A DNA stretch of 64,000 nt from an uncultured Fretibacterium sp. (GCA_946186205.1 CAMHMH010000006.1:62001-126000), one strand, 5' to 3'. Positions 25,087 to 34,543 are shown, counted from the first letter of the stretch. The notes: generated by a model not told the origin, from the letters alone. Numbers and translations: made by a program.

Positions 25087-27165
25087 TTACTCTTCTTCGT
25101 CGTCTTCTTTCTTGTGAGCGGCAATAACTTTCTTTGCGATGTCGCCGGGGACTTCCTCATAGTGCGAGTACTCCATCGAGAATGACCCCTCGCCTGAAGT
25201 CATCGAGCGCAAGTCCGTAGCGTACCTGAACATTTCCGACAAAGGCACCTGAGCTTTCACGACCTGCAATTTTCCGTGAGCCTCCATGCCCATGACACGA
25301 CCGCGCCGTGAGTTGAAGTCGCCCATTACGTCACCCATAAACTGATCGGGCACTGTTACTTCAACGTCCATAACAGGCTCAAGCAATACGGGGTTCGCGT
25401 CCATTATGCCTTTGCGGAACGAGAGACGAGTCGCGAGCTTGAACGACATTTCGGAGCTGTCGACATCGTGATACGATCCGTAATACAACTCTGCGCTGAA
25501 GTCCACAACAGGGAAGCCAGCAAGAGGCCCGGAGGTCATGTACTCCCTGAGTCCTTTCTCGACTGCCGGAATGAAGTTGCGAGGAACTGCACCGCCCACA
25601 ACGCTGTCAATGAACTTGAAGCCCTCGCCGCGCTCCAAAGGCCTGTAGCGTATGTATACATCTCCGTACTGACCATGACCGCCCGACTGCTTCTTGTGTT
25701 TTCCCTGAGCCTCTGACATCTTGCGGATTGTTTCACGGTAAGGCACCTGAGGAGTCTTTGTGTCAAGGTCAACGTTGTAGCGTTCCTTCAGCTTTGAAAG
25801 CACGATGTTGATGTGCATATCTCCCATTCCTGACAAAACATTGTCGCGAGTCTCTGCGTTCTTCTCAAACGTGAGCGAGCAATCCTCTTCAAGTATTCGT
25901 GAGATCGCCGTGCCGAGTTTGTCCTCATCCGCTCGGGTCTTGGCGATGACTGCGACGCTGTAGACGGGTTTCGGGAACTCAATCGGAGGGAATTTCGCTG
26001 AGAATCCTCCCTTTGTCGCGAGAGTATGTCCGACTCTCGCGCTCTGCAATTTCGGAATCGCTACGATGTCGCCGGCTATTACTTCCTTAACGTCTTTTCC
26101 GTCTTTGCCCGTCATGAGCTTGAATGATGATATGCGTTCGTCCTCGTCCTTGTCGACGTTGTATATGTTGCTGCCTTCTGACGAGAGAGAACCCGAATAC
26201 ACGCGGATAAATGAGAGCTTGCCCACGAAAGCGTCGGCCATGACCTTGAAGCACAATGCGGAGAAAGGCGCGTCAACTTTCGGCTCTGCTTTTGCTCCGT
26301 CAGCGTCAATCGCTCCGATGTCGACGGGTGAAGGGAAGTAATCCGCTACAAAGTCCATAAACTGAGGGACACCGATATTTGCGGTTGCTGAGAGTGCGAA
26401 CACGGGCATGATTCTTTTTGCGGCGATTGCTTTCTTGAGTGTGCGCTCAAAATCTGCCTGTGATACTTCTTCGCCCTCAAGATATTTTTCCATCAATGCG
26501 TCGTCCATCTCAACGGCTGCTTCAACGAGAGCTTCACGCGCTGAGGCTGACTCGTCCGCAAGGTCTGAAGGAATTTCGCCCTCCGTGAATTTCCCGGTGC
26601 CATCAGGTTTGTACGTGTATGATTTCCCTTTGAGAACGTCAACGATGCCCGAAAATTTTTCCCCGGCTCCTATCGGCAAGAACACGGGCAGTGCATTCTG
26701 TGAGAACTGAGACTTAATGTCAGCAAGTACTTTCTCAAAGTCAGCATTTTCACGATCCATCTTTGAGACAACGAACGACACAGGCGCGTTATGATGCTCT
26801 GCGTACTCCCATGCTTTTGATGTCTGAACCTCTATTCCTCCGACTGAACTTACGAGTATCACCGCAGTGTCAGCGACTCTGATTGCCGCGCTCATTTCTC
26901 CGGTGAAGTCTGCATAGCCGGGAGCGTCGAGGACGTAGAATGTTTTTCCTTTGCGTTCAAGTGTGAGGAGTGATGTTGATATTGAGATGTTGCGCTTCTG
27001 TTCTTCTGACTGGAAATCGCTTACCGTGTTTCCGTTCTGAACGTTGCCCATGCGGGTAATATTTCCGTTGTCGAAAAGCATTGCTTCAGCGAGAGAGGTC
27101 TTGCCTGCTCCGCCGTGGGCGCATAGTGCGAAGCTCCGAGTGTCTTCGGGTTTTCGTACCCCCAT
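25087..27165 (-). CDS. Elongation factor G-like GTPase (paralogue)
   Basis: About 692 residues from the ATG at 27165; an in-frame GTG at 27177 is the alternative. GTPase motifs are G1 AHGGAGKTSL, G3 DAPGYADF and G4 SKMD. These differ from the canonical EF-G forms (AHIDAGKTT, NKMD), which marks the EF-G-like paralogue group seen in several anaerobic phyla. All later EF-G domains are present, including KKQSGGHGQYGDVYIRYRPL. Such paralogues have roles in translocation or recycling that are less well defined. The gene stands alone, so it is not the str-operon fusA. Confidence 0.9.
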   Translation of the reverse strand: MGVRKPEDTRSFALCAHGGAGKTSLAEAMLFDNGNITRMGNVQNGNTVSDFQSEEQKRNISISTSLLTLERKGKTFYVLDAPGYADFTGEMSAAIRVADTAVILVSSVGGIEVQTSKAWEYAEHHNAPVSFVVSKMDRENADFEKVLADIKSQFSQNALPVFLPIGAGEKFSGIVDVLKGKSYTYKPDGTGKFTEGEIPSDLADESASAREALVEAAVEMDDALMEKYLEGEEVSQADFERTLKKAIAAKRIMPVFALSATANIGVPQFMDFVADYFPSPVDIGAIDADGAKAEPKVDAPFSALCFKVMADAFVGKLSFIRVYSGSLSSEGSNIYNVDKDEDERISSFKLMTGKDGKDVKEVIAGDIVAIPKLQSARVGHTLATKGGFSAKFPPIEFPKPVYSVAVIAKTRADEDKLGTAISRILEEDCSLTFEKNAETRDNVLSGMGDMHINIVLSKLKERYNVDLDTKTPQVPYRETIRKMSEAQGKHKKQSGGHGQYGDVYIRYRPLERGEGFKFIDSVVGGAVPRNFIPAVEKGLREYMTSGPLAGFPVVDFSAELYYGSYHDVDSSEMSFKLATRLSFRKGIMDANPVLLEPVMDVEVTVPDQFMGDVMGDFNSRRGRVMGMEAHGKLQVVKAQVPLSEMFRYATDLRSMTSGEGSFSMEYSHYEEVPGDIAKKVIAAHKKEDDEEE

Positions 27166-27283
27166 AGTGATAAACACCTTCCCTAAATTTTGATGTGTGA
27201 ATTGTGAATGAACGTATTATATTACAATCCGCAGAAATTTTTTCACGCCTCAAATTTTAAGCAGCAAGATAAGAATGAAAGAC

Positions 27284-27318
27284 AAAAAATACAGGGAGCA
27301 AATCCGATTCGCCCCCTG
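27284..27318 (-). terminator. Terminator of the grd minus-strand operon
   Basis: CAGGG (27292-27296) pairs with CCCTG (27314-27318), with further partial pairing inside; on the minus strand TATTTTTTG follows. It lies just after the DUF3343 stop. Confidence 0.65.
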
Positions 27319-27323
27319 CGTTT

Positions 27324-27548
27324 TTATTCGTCAATTATTTCGTGATACCCTGCAACGTTAATCTTCTTTTCACTCGCAACACCTTCAACATTTTCTCTCA
27401 TGTCACAGGGAAATTCACACGCTAATCCGCACGATGATGATAATTTTCTTGGGACTGGCGCAATGCGCGCGGGGATTCCTGATTTGCGGCAGCTTCTCTC
27501 GAACAATAAAGCCGCGCTTGTTGTCTTGAATGTGGCAAGGCAGAACAT
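27324..27548 (-). CDS. DUF3343 protein (putative Se/S carrier-like)
   Basis: 74 residues. FKTTSAALLFERSCRKSG, PVPRKLSSSCGLACEF and the cysteines in the middle match the DUF3343 family, small proteins that often occur with selenium genes and have been suggested as selenium or sulfur carriers. The ATG follows the grdD stop by two bases, so it is the last gene of the trxA-grdA-grdC-grdD operon. The function is a family-based suggestion only. Confidence 0.85.
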   Translation of the reverse strand: MFCLATFKTTSAALLFERSCRKSGIPARIAPVPRKLSSSCGLACEFPCDMRENVEGVASEKKINVAGYHEIIDE

Positions 27549-27550
27549 GT

Positions 27551-28699
27551 TTACAGATAGCCGTTAACCTTGAGTATCTCCGCTGCTTTCTCCATGTGTC
27601 GACGGGGCATCTTGATTACCGGCCCTGTGCAGCCCATTGCGGACTCGGCGTAAATTCCTTCCTTCCACAAAACTTTAACCGCGTTGTCGATCTCAAGAAC
27701 ATCAATTCCGTGAAGCTCATCATCTGTAGGCTCTGCGGGAGGTGCTTTCACTTCCTCTTCAGCCTGAGCTGCTTTCGGCGTGAGTCCGTCAATCTCATCA
27801 TCAAGCCCGGCATTTCTCGCGGCTTTGAGTTCGTCAGCAACTTTTTCCGGCAGTCCTCCCTGAATCACTGCCGCTGTGAACGCAAGAGCATTAGCGATTA
27901 CTGGCGCGCCTGATGCCCTCGATACGATAGAGACAACATGCTTCCATCCTTCACCGCATGAAGGCCCGTAGCCCCAGCCTGTAGCCTCGTAGCTTCCTCC
28001 TGTCGTGAATGACGAGAACATTTTTACGAGAACATTCCCCGTAAGAGTGTCAGTAACGCAAACGTCAACCGCTCCCGTTAAGATGTCATTTCCGCGCAGA
28101 ACAGATCCGCCGTCAGCGCGAGTCGACTCTCCGAATGTTATCGCGTAGCCTTTCTCCTTCATTCGTGATAATGCCCTGAATACGGGCTGTGCTGTGTCAA
28201 CGTTGAGAATGCCGACAGTAGGATTTGCGATTCCGAGAGATTTTGCGACCGCGATTCCGTAGACTGCGTTGCGCAACATTGCCTCGCCCCGAACGGTTGA
28301 TGATGTTCCTGTTGTTGACGCAAGAATCATAGGCCGTCCTCTTCCGGGCGTGAAGACTCTTCCGATTGTCGTAACACCGAGCGGGAACGGGAAATGCATT
28401 GCGACAGCTCCGGCAACTTCACCATTCTTCACAGCCTCTTCAAGCCTCGCGGGAATGTCGCACTCCGCGCAGTCAATGTACTCTAAATCCTCGTAGCCTT
28501 CAACTTTCGGGCCAATCATGACGGGGATAACGCTTGCTGATGTCTGAAGGGCTAACCTTGCGCCTTTTGCGATTTCCTTTGCGCCGTGTTCGCTTCCTGA
28601 GGCCATGAGTCCGACTCTGACCTTGGGGCCTCCTGTCTTTGCGCTCTCTATAATTTCGGTCAGTGCCTCGCCAACCAATTTTTTGATAGCGTCTGACAT
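27551..28699 (-). CDS. grdD: Glycine reductase complex component C, subunit beta/D
   Basis: 382 residues from the ATG at 28699, one base after the grdC stop. With GrdC it accepts the carboxymethyl group from selenoprotein A and releases acetyl phosphate. The protein resembles PlsX/phosphotransacetylase-like enzymes (PKVRVGLMASGSEHGAKEIAKGARLAL; GTSSTVRGEAMLRNAVYGIAVAKSLGI). An acidic, alanine-rich linker near residue 310-345 precedes a short C-terminal segment (CTGPVIKMPRRHMEKA). Acetyl phosphate then yields ATP via acetate kinase, which is not in the window. Confidence 0.93.
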   Translation of the reverse strand: MSDAIKKLVGEALTEIIESAKTGGPKVRVGLMASGSEHGAKEIAKGARLALQTSASVIPVMIGPKVEGYEDLEYIDCAECDIPARLEEAVKNGEVAGAVAMHFPFPLGVTTIGRVFTPGRGRPMILASTTGTSSTVRGEAMLRNAVYGIAVAKSLGIANPTVGILNVDTAQPVFRALSRMKEKGYAITFGESTRADGGSVLRGNDILTGAVDVCVTDTLTGNVLVKMFSSFTTGGSYEATGWGYGPSCGEGWKHVVSIVSRASGAPVIANALAFTAAVIQGGLPEKVADELKAARNAGLDDEIDGLTPKAAQAEEEVKAPPAEPTDDELHGIDVLEIDNAVKVLWKEGIYAESAMGCTGPVIKMPRRHMEKAAEILKVNGYL

Positions 28700-28700
28700 G

Positions 28701-30245
28701 TTAGGCCAGCTTTCCGGCAATCTCGCCTAACGCTTCAAGTATCATTGCTTTGATGTCGTCTTTGCTGACTGCTGATGTAGGCGCGACGGGTTCGGGCTTC
28801 TCAATGAGGAATGACGCACCGTCAGCAAGGTTAGTGAGTCTCGCGAGGAACAATGAGCCTTTGCCGATGATCATAGCGCGCTTGATTTTGCCCTCGTTAA
28901 TCATTTCACAGGCCGGGCCGATGAAGGGAACGCCAGCGGGAATATGACCCTGCGTGTGCGCGTAGCCTATTGTGCCGTGCTGCTTGATGAAGTCCATCAT
29001 GGCCGGTTTCTCGATTGCCTTCTTCATTACAGCGAGTGCCGCAATCATTTTGATGTTCGCTAAAGGTACGTTACCAGCTCCGGCGGGTTCTGTGATTTCG
29101 TGGTTCTGGAGTTCCGGTGCAAATCTGTCAACATCTGCAAACGTGAGTCCGGCTTTCTGCAAAGGCTCAAACGTCAATGCACTTGTTACGGCCTGAGGAG
29201 CACCGCCCGCGCCTACCGTGTGTTTCCCGAGAACGTCAAGACGCATTACGGGCATTGTCCCGTCATCAGGCACAAGCAACACCGCGAAACTTCCGACACA
29301 GTCCTCAAGCGCAAGAAGTCCTTTCTTCACGTGGTCGCGTGAGTTCATGTAGAGCTTGGGAATTGATCCGCCCGCAACGACAGCGATATTTTTCCTCGCG
29401 CCTGAAGCAACCTGAGCCGCAGCGTTAATCATGGCGTTGACAGGCCCGGCGCAGAATCCCCGGACATCACAGCCAGAAGCGTTTGTGCATCCGGCAACTT
29501 CAGCGATTGCCTTTGCGAAATTTCCGCCTGCCCTCTGTCCTACGTCCCCGGCTCCTTCCTCTGAACACTCAATCACAAAATCAAGGTCAAGGGGATTCAT
29601 TCCGCTGTTCTTGAGGAGGTGAAGAAGTGCGAGGACTCCTGACGCTTTGCCCGCAAGATTTTCCATAAGCACATGAGCCGTCAAGCACTGGTCTGTAGGA
29701 TGTCCGCTCCTGATACAGCCGACAACCTTCCCGCCGAAATACAGAGGAAGCCCGGCGCGTTCTTTGTACTCCGTCTCAATCTCTGAAAGCTCGTGCATGT
29801 TCTTGGGACGTACGACTCTTTTCACAATCGCTTCTGTGATTACGGGGTCTTCCGCCAATTTCTTGCTGACTTCCTCCGCAAATGATTTCTCAAGCCACAC
29901 AAGCTCGAACTCATCACACGCGCTTATTAATCCGAGAAACTCATCTTCCGGCATAAGCTCGCCGAATTTCCCGTAGCGTTTTGCTTTCTCGTCAGGAAGA
30001 AGGTTATCAACCCACGGAGTTTTGAGTCCCTCGAACTCTTCATAGGAGATTCCGCCGATGTATGTCTGATTCGGCGCATAGTGCAAAGCGTGATCGTAGC
30101 TCTGCAAATGTTTCGGGAGCGCGTCTAAATACTCCTGCTCTTTTCCGCTGTGGAATGCCTCATAAGGTGTCCCGCCGTAGTGGCTTCCTGTTTCGGGTGC
30201 GTGGTTGAGGCAGTATGAATAGCTTTTGATTCCGACTTTTGACAT
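28701..30245 (-). CDS. grdC: Glycine reductase complex component C, subunit alpha/C
   Basis: 514 residues, full length for GrdC. The N-terminus (SYSYCLNHAPETGSHYGGTPYE) and the thiolase/KAS-like core (GASGCDVRGFCAGPVNAMINAAAQVASG) are typical. Together with GrdD it forms protein C, which turns the selenium-bound carboxymethyl group into acetyl phosphate. It follows grdA after an 85-base gap that holds a strong hairpin, and it ends one base before grdD. Confidence 0.95.
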   Translation of the reverse strand: MSKVGIKSYSYCLNHAPETGSHYGGTPYEAFHSGKEQEYLDALPKHLQSYDHALHYAPNQTYIGGISYEEFEGLKTPWVDNLLPDEKAKRYGKFGELMPEDEFLGLISACDEFELVWLEKSFAEEVSKKLAEDPVITEAIVKRVVRPKNMHELSEIETEYKERAGLPLYFGGKVVGCIRSGHPTDQCLTAHVLMENLAGKASGVLALLHLLKNSGMNPLDLDFVIECSEEGAGDVGQRAGGNFAKAIAEVAGCTNASGCDVRGFCAGPVNAMINAAAQVASGARKNIAVVAGGSIPKLYMNSRDHVKKGLLALEDCVGSFAVLLVPDDGTMPVMRLDVLGKHTVGAGGAPQAVTSALTFEPLQKAGLTFADVDRFAPELQNHEITEPAGAGNVPLANIKMIAALAVMKKAIEKPAMMDFIKQHGTIGYAHTQGHIPAGVPFIGPACEMINEGKIKRAMIIGKGSLFLARLTNLADGASFLIEKPEPVAPTSAVSKDDIKAMILEALGEIAGKLA

Positions 30246-30275
30246 GATATTTTCTCTGCTTTCTGTAAAATTAAC

Positions 30276-30308
30276 GCCCGGAGGATTCTTTCACGGATTC
30301 CCCCGGGC
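30276..30308 (-). terminator. Hairpin between grdA and grdC
   Basis: GCCCGG (30276-30281) pairs with CCGGGC (30303-30308), with partial pairing further in. On the minus strand it is followed by GTTAATTTTA, not a strong T-run. It probably limits read-through or protects the grdA message, favouring high selenoprotein A levels. Confidence 0.6.
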
Positions 30309-30329
30309 TGTTTGTGTCATGGATGTTAC

Positions 30330-30806
30330 TTATTCAATAGCGTTCTTGCTGTACTGGTCGCGCATACCTTTGACTGCCGCGGTTAATGCTTCAGGATCAA
30401 GCACCATTTCCATCATGCTTATCTGCTCTTCCCATGCTGCGGGGTCGCATTCAGCTCTGATTATCGGGTCAAATACGTGATATACAGGGAGTTCCAACGA
30501 AACTCCGGCGAGGGGTCCTGCGTAGGTCGGGTCGCCTGCTGTAACTGTCTCGGCGTAAATCTCTGCGCCCTCTGCGTCAGATGATCCGAGAATTACAACG
30601 CAATCCGTACCGTATTTCTCTCCAGCGTCCTTTACACGCTGCTGATTCTGCAGGTCCATCGCTCCTGCGGCCGTTCAGACAAAGCACTCGGTAGCTGAGA
30701 ATATTATCTCCGCTCCGCTGTCTTTGAGACATGCTTCCATTGCAGGCCCGGGAACACCATCGCGCTCGCCGAGAAGCAATAATTTCTTACCTGCAAGTTT
30801 CCCCAT
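30330..30806 (-). CDS. grdA: Glycine reductase selenoprotein A, in-frame UGA at codon 44
   Basis: 158 residues when the TGA at 30677-30675 is read as selenocysteine. The ATG at 30806 opens with [24 protein letters not shown], the classic GrdA N-terminus, and the recoded residue sits in a CFVU motif (CxxU) at codon 44. The remainder ([16 protein letters not shown] onward) is collinear with GrdA to the stop. GrdA carries the carboxymethyl group from protein B to protein C through its selenol and is reduced again by thioredoxin. An annotation pipeline that reads UGA as stop would split this gene. AAGGGATGG lies upstream. Confidence 0.96.
30650..30677 (-). promoter_or_regulatory. Candidate bacterial SECIS of grdA
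   Basis: Directly after the UGA, GCAGG and CCTGC form a 5-bp stem with a 9-base loop containing GG at 18-19 bases past the UGA. This is near the position of the SelB-contacting GGU loop in E. coli fdhF (about 19-21). The coding frame continues through it. Confidence 0.6.
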
Positions 30807-30884
30807 GTCTAGACACCATCCCTTCTTGAAATTTTTTTGTTTGCTGACTGATTTTTATTCCTTGCTGATTTTTACACTTCCACT

Positions 30885-31223
30885 TTACGCCATAAGCTCG
30901 TCAACCTTAGCGGTGATTGCCTCGATTGTAAGGTCATCGCCTCCGAGCCGCGCCACTTCCGCGCCGTCCTTGTAGAACAAAAACGTGGGCTGTGCCATTA
31001 CTGCCGGGCGTACCATCATTGCGACTCTCCTGTTCTTTGATGTGTCGACTGAGCAGAATTTGAACTTGCCTTCATACTTGGGATTGTCGGCTAACTCGTG
31101 GTACTTGGGCATTAACGCCATGCAAGGCCCGCACTTAGGCCCCCAGAAGTCTAACACTGCGGGTACGGGGCTGTTCTTGAACTCGGCCTCGAAGTTTTCC
31201 TTTGTGATTTCGGTGATTGCCAT
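30885..31223 (-). CDS. trxA: Thioredoxin of the glycine reductase operon
   Basis: 112 residues from the ATG at 31223, preceded by GAGGTG; the longer frame to 31352 lacks a ribosome site. The redox motif is WGPKCGPCMALM, with lysine in the place of the usual alanine before CGPC, as in glycine-reductase-linked thioredoxins. It supplies electrons to regenerate the selenol of GrdA. It is the first gene of the minus-strand grd operon; its reductase (trxB) is at the far end of the divergent operon. Confidence 0.95.
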   Translation of the reverse strand: MAITEITKENFEAEFKNSPVPAVLDFWGPKCGPCMALMPKYHELADNPKYEGKFKFCSVDTSKNRRVAMMVRPAVMAQPTFLFYKDGAEVARLGGDDLTIEAITAKVDELMA

Positions 31224-31436
31224 CTTTTGATTTTCACCTCGCTTAATGTGTGGAATGATTGTATTTTCGTTATTCGCTTTGATTCCGTCAATACGTGATT
31301 CACAAGATTGCAAGTTAATGAATTTTGTTATGGCTGAAAGATTTTCATGCACTTAAAATTTGACATGCTGATAACATTTTTATTCCAATAAAAACTTTTT
31401 ACACATTTCATTTTGAGACGGCAGATTTATTCCGGG

Positions 31437-31750
31437 GCTTTCGGTTTGGTTTTGAGTCGTTGACTTGATTTTGAGAAGATCGATTCCGAGTTGCTGATTT
31501 GGTTTTGACTCAGCTGGTTTACTTTTGACTCATTCAGTTTTGAGTCGGCGTTTTGGTTTTGATAAGGCTGACTCCGATTCGTCGATTTGATTCTGAGTCG
31601 CTGGTTTGGTTTTAACTCATTCAGTTTTGAGTCGGCGTTTTGGTTTTGAAAATGTAAACTCTGATTAGTCGATTTGATTCTGATTTGGCGATTCGGTTTT
31701 GAGTGATTCTATTCGTAACTGCAAGTTTGCTTCCGGGTAAGTCAATTCGG
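31437..31750. repeat. T/G-rich intergenic repeat array B, between the divergent grd operons
   Basis: Degenerate direct repeats with the same core as array A (GATTTGGTTTTGA and relatives). A 32-base unit, CATTCAGTTTTGAGTCGGCG plus 12 more bases, occurs exactly twice, at 31531-31562 and 31618-31649 (87 bases apart); a second phrase GTCGATTTGATTCTGA is also repeated. The whole gap 31224-31811 has no convincing gene. It should also hold the two divergent promoters; a TTGACA at about 31362 was seen without a good partner. Confidence 0.8.
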
Positions 31751-31811
31751 TTTTGTGCGCGTGAAATTTTGCGTGCATGTTTCAACAATAATAAGGATGT
31801 GAAATTCAATA

Positions 31812-33122
31812 ATGAGACTTGAAATAGGAGCGTTTCACGTCAAGGATATAAAATTCGGCGACAAGACAGCATACAGTGCCGGAGTCCTTACGGTGAACAA
31901 AGAAGAACTGCTCAAGGTCGTAAAAGAAGACGAGCATATAACGACAGCGGATTTCAGAATCGTGCATCCGGGCGACAACGTGATACTCTGCCCCGTGAAG
32001 GAAGCCGTAGAGATGCGGTGCAAAGTTTCAGGCGGACACGGAATTTTCCCCGGCGTTCTGTCTGAGATGGAAGTAGCGGGTTCAGGCCGTACACATTGCC
32101 TTCAGGACTGCTCACTTATCGTAGTTGGCGAACACGCAGGCGGATTCCAGGACGGCGTTATCGCTATGGGCGGGAAATATCAGCACCATACGATTTTCGG
32201 CGACATGGTGAATCTTGTGCTTGTTGCTGACACTGACGAAGATTTTGAGCGGCACGAACAGCAGAAGAAGAATCACGCTCTCAGATGGGCGGGAATGAGA
32301 CTCGCGGAATATATCGGCCAGTGCGTAAAGGACTTAGAGCCGGAAAATATCGAGGTCTACGATCTTCCGTCAATCTACGAGAGAAGCGAAGAAGTCAACA
32401 AACTTCCGAGAGTAGTATACGTATTACAGCCTCAGACTCAGATGGAAGCAATGGGCTACAACACATTGATTTACGGCTGGGACGGGAATCACATTCTGCC
32501 CACGTTCATGCACCCGAACGAACTCCTTGACGGCTGCATGGTATCAGGCTCATTCATGCCCACGTCATCAAAGATTTCAACCTACGAGTTTGCGACAAAT
32601 CCGATGATTAAGCGTCTCTACGCACAGCACGGAAAAACGATAAACTTCATCGGCGTAATCATGTCAACGCTTAACGTCAAAATGGATGAGAAAGTCCGCT
32701 GTGTGAAAATGGCCGGGCAGATCGCAACAGCACTCGGCGTTCAGGCGGCAGTTGTCGCTGAAGAGGGTTACGGCAACCCCGATGTTGATTACACGGCAAT
32801 GCTTGTTGAGCTTGAGAGGCTTGGCATTAAGACGGTAGGACTCTCGGACGAATGCACAGGGCGCGACGGTGCATCACAGCCCCTTGTGTCAATGAACCCC
32901 GCAACTAACGCGCTTGTTACGACCGGCAACGTTTCGCAGATGTACGAGTTCCCCGCAGGAATGGAAGTTATCGGAGAGCTTGAAGCACTTGCGAGGGACG
33001 GCAATTCGGGCGGCTGGGAAGGCTGCATAAAGCCGGACGGGTCATTTGTCATGGAGAACAACGGAATGTTCTGCGCGAATCACATCAGCGGTTACTCCAT
33101 GAGGACATGCGCGGATTTCTAG
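31812..33122 (+). CDS. grdE: Glycine/betaine reductase protein B, alpha-beta proprotein
   Basis: 436 residues. GrdE is made as a proprotein that cleaves itself at a cysteine to form a pyruvoyl group, which binds the amino substrate as a Schiff base. Cys242 lies here in LLDGCMVSGSFMP; residue 242 is the cleavage cysteine reported for Clostridium sticklandii GrdE. The DECTGRDGASQPLVSMNPATNA block is also typical. It heads the plus-strand operon, divergent from trxA-grdACD, with AAGGATGTG before the ATG. Glycine (GrdE), sarcosine (GrdG) and betaine (GrdI) forms are homologous and not separable by eye; the neighbouring BCCT transporter favours betaine or a related compound. Confidence 0.92.
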   Translation: MRLEIGAFHVKDIKFGDKTAYSAGVLTVNKEELLKVVKEDEHITTADFRIVHPGDNVILCPVKEAVEMRCKVSGGHGIFPGVLSEMEVAGSGRTHCLQDCSLIVVGEHAGGFQDGVIAMGGKYQHHTIFGDMVNLVLVADTDEDFERHEQQKKNHALRWAGMRLAEYIGQCVKDLEPENIEVYDLPSIYERSEEVNKLPRVVYVLQPQTQMEAMGYNTLIYGWDGNHILPTFMHPNELLDGCMVSGSFMPTSSKISTYEFATNPMIKRLYAQHGKTINFIGVIMSTLNVKMDEKVRCVKMAGQIATALGVQAAVVAEEGYGNPDVDYTAMLVELERLGIKTVGLSDECTGRDGASQPLVSMNPATNALVTTGNVSQMYEFPAGMEVIGELEALARDGNSGGWEGCIKPDGSFVMENNGMFCANHISGYSMRTCADF

Positions 33123-33145
33123 TATAAAGGGGGGAAATCAGAATC

Positions 33146-34459
33146 ATGAAAGCTATACATTACATCAACCAGTTTTTCGCGGGAATCGGCGGAGAAGAGA
33201 AAGCAGATCAGACTCCAGTCTTCCACGACAAATTAATCGGCTGCTCAATGATGCTCAATGCCATGTGCAAGCCTGACATCGAAGTAACAAACACGATCGT
33301 CTGCGGAGACAACTACATCACGAACCACACGGAGGAAGCACTCAAGGAAATTTTTGCGTTCCTCGACACAAAGGAGTTCGGGATATTCTTCGCGGGGCCT
33401 GCATTCATGGCCGGGCGTTACGGAGTCGGCTGCGGAATCATCTGCAAGGCCGTAGCAGAACGCTATCACGTGCCTGTAATCACCTCAATGAACGAGGAGA
33501 ACCCCGGCGTTGAGGAGTACAAAGCATCGGCGTATATCTTCAAGGGCGGCCGCAAGGCTACGTTCATGAAGGCAGACGTTACACCGATGGCGGCATTCGC
33601 GAAAAAGATCGCAAAGGGTGAAGAGCTGCTCCCGGCGGCACAGGAAGGTTATTTCCCGCGCGGAATCCGTATGGAAATTCCTGAGCCTAACGGAGTCATG
33701 GCGGCTGACAGAGTTATTGATATGCTCCTCAAGAAGATTAACGGCGAACCGTTCCAGACAGAGTTAATCATTCCGAGCATGGAGAAGATTCCGCCCGCAG
33801 CACCGCTGAAGGATCTCAGCAAGGCAACAATCGCTCTTGTTTCATCAAGCGGAGTCGTTCCCGTCGACAACCCCGACAGGATTCAGAGTGCTTCCGCTCA
33901 GAAATGGGGCAAGTACAACATCGCAGACAGGGACAATCTTCCTGAGGGTGTGTACAAGACGATTCACGCAGGATTTGACCCCGCGGCAATGTGCGCAGTG
34001 CCTGACAGAGGAATCCCGCTTGATGCTATGCGTTACTTTGAGAAGCAGGGCAAAATCGGCAAGGTCTACGATTGGTTCTATGTTACAGTCGGAACAGGAA
34101 CGACACAGGCATTTGCGGCGAAATTCGGCCGTGAGATAGCAAAGGAGCTTCACGAGGCGGGAGTTGACGCGGTAATTCTCACATCGACCTGAGGAACTTG
34201 TACGCGTTGCGGTGCAACGATGGGAAAAGAAATAGAGCGTACAGGAATCCCCGTAACAGTAATGTGCAACCTTATCGATGTTGCGAAAACAGTCGGGTCA
34301 AACAGAATGGTGCAGACAGTATCAGTGCCTTACCCGCTCGGAGACCCCGAACTCAGCAAAGAGGCAGAATGGCAGCTCAGAACTTCACGTGTTGAAGCAG
34401 CCCTTAACGCCCTTGCTACCCCGGTTGAAGAGCCGACAGTCTTCCCGTCAAAATTCTAA
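33146..34459 (+). CDS. grdB: Glycine/betaine reductase selenoprotein B, in-frame UGA at codon 349
   Basis: 437 residues when the TGA at 34190-34192 is read as selenocysteine. The downstream part stays in frame and is coding-like (GTCTRCGATMGKEIERTGIPVTVMC), giving the UxxCxxC motif expected of GrdB. The subunit forms the substrate-specific protein B with cleaved GrdE, labilising the C-N bond. The N-terminus (IHYINQFFAGIGGEEKADQ) is characteristic. It lies 23 bases after grdE. Betaine-specific GrdH is a close homologue. Conceptual translation that stops at UGA would lose the last 89 residues. Confidence 0.95.
34190..34219 (+). promoter_or_regulatory. Candidate bacterial SECIS of grdB
   Basis: Twelve bases after the UGA, CGTTGC (34205-34210) and GCAACG (34214-34219) form a perfect 6-bp stem with loop GGT. 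The GGT falls 19-21 bases past the UGA, the same place as the SelB-binding GGU in E. coli fdhF. Confidence 0.8.
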
Positions 34460-34469
34460 GCGAAAAATC

Positions 34470-34508
34470 ATGCTGGGAGTTGTGAGAATCAGCCCCCGGC
34501 ATTTTTTT
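34470..34508 (+). terminator. Terminator-like hairpin between grdB and the BCCT gene
   Basis: ATGCTGGG (34470-34477) pairs with CCCGGCAT (34495-34502, one G-T pair) and is followed by seven T residues. It could reduce transcription of the transporter and sel genes relative to grdEB. Confidence 0.8.
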
Positions 34509-34543
34509 ACGTGCAAAAAATCACAAAAGGAGCTGAAAATTAC

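Noticed and set aside
30330-30659. A separate 109-residue protein downstream of grdA
   Set aside because: It is the part of grdA after the UGA codon, not an independent gene.
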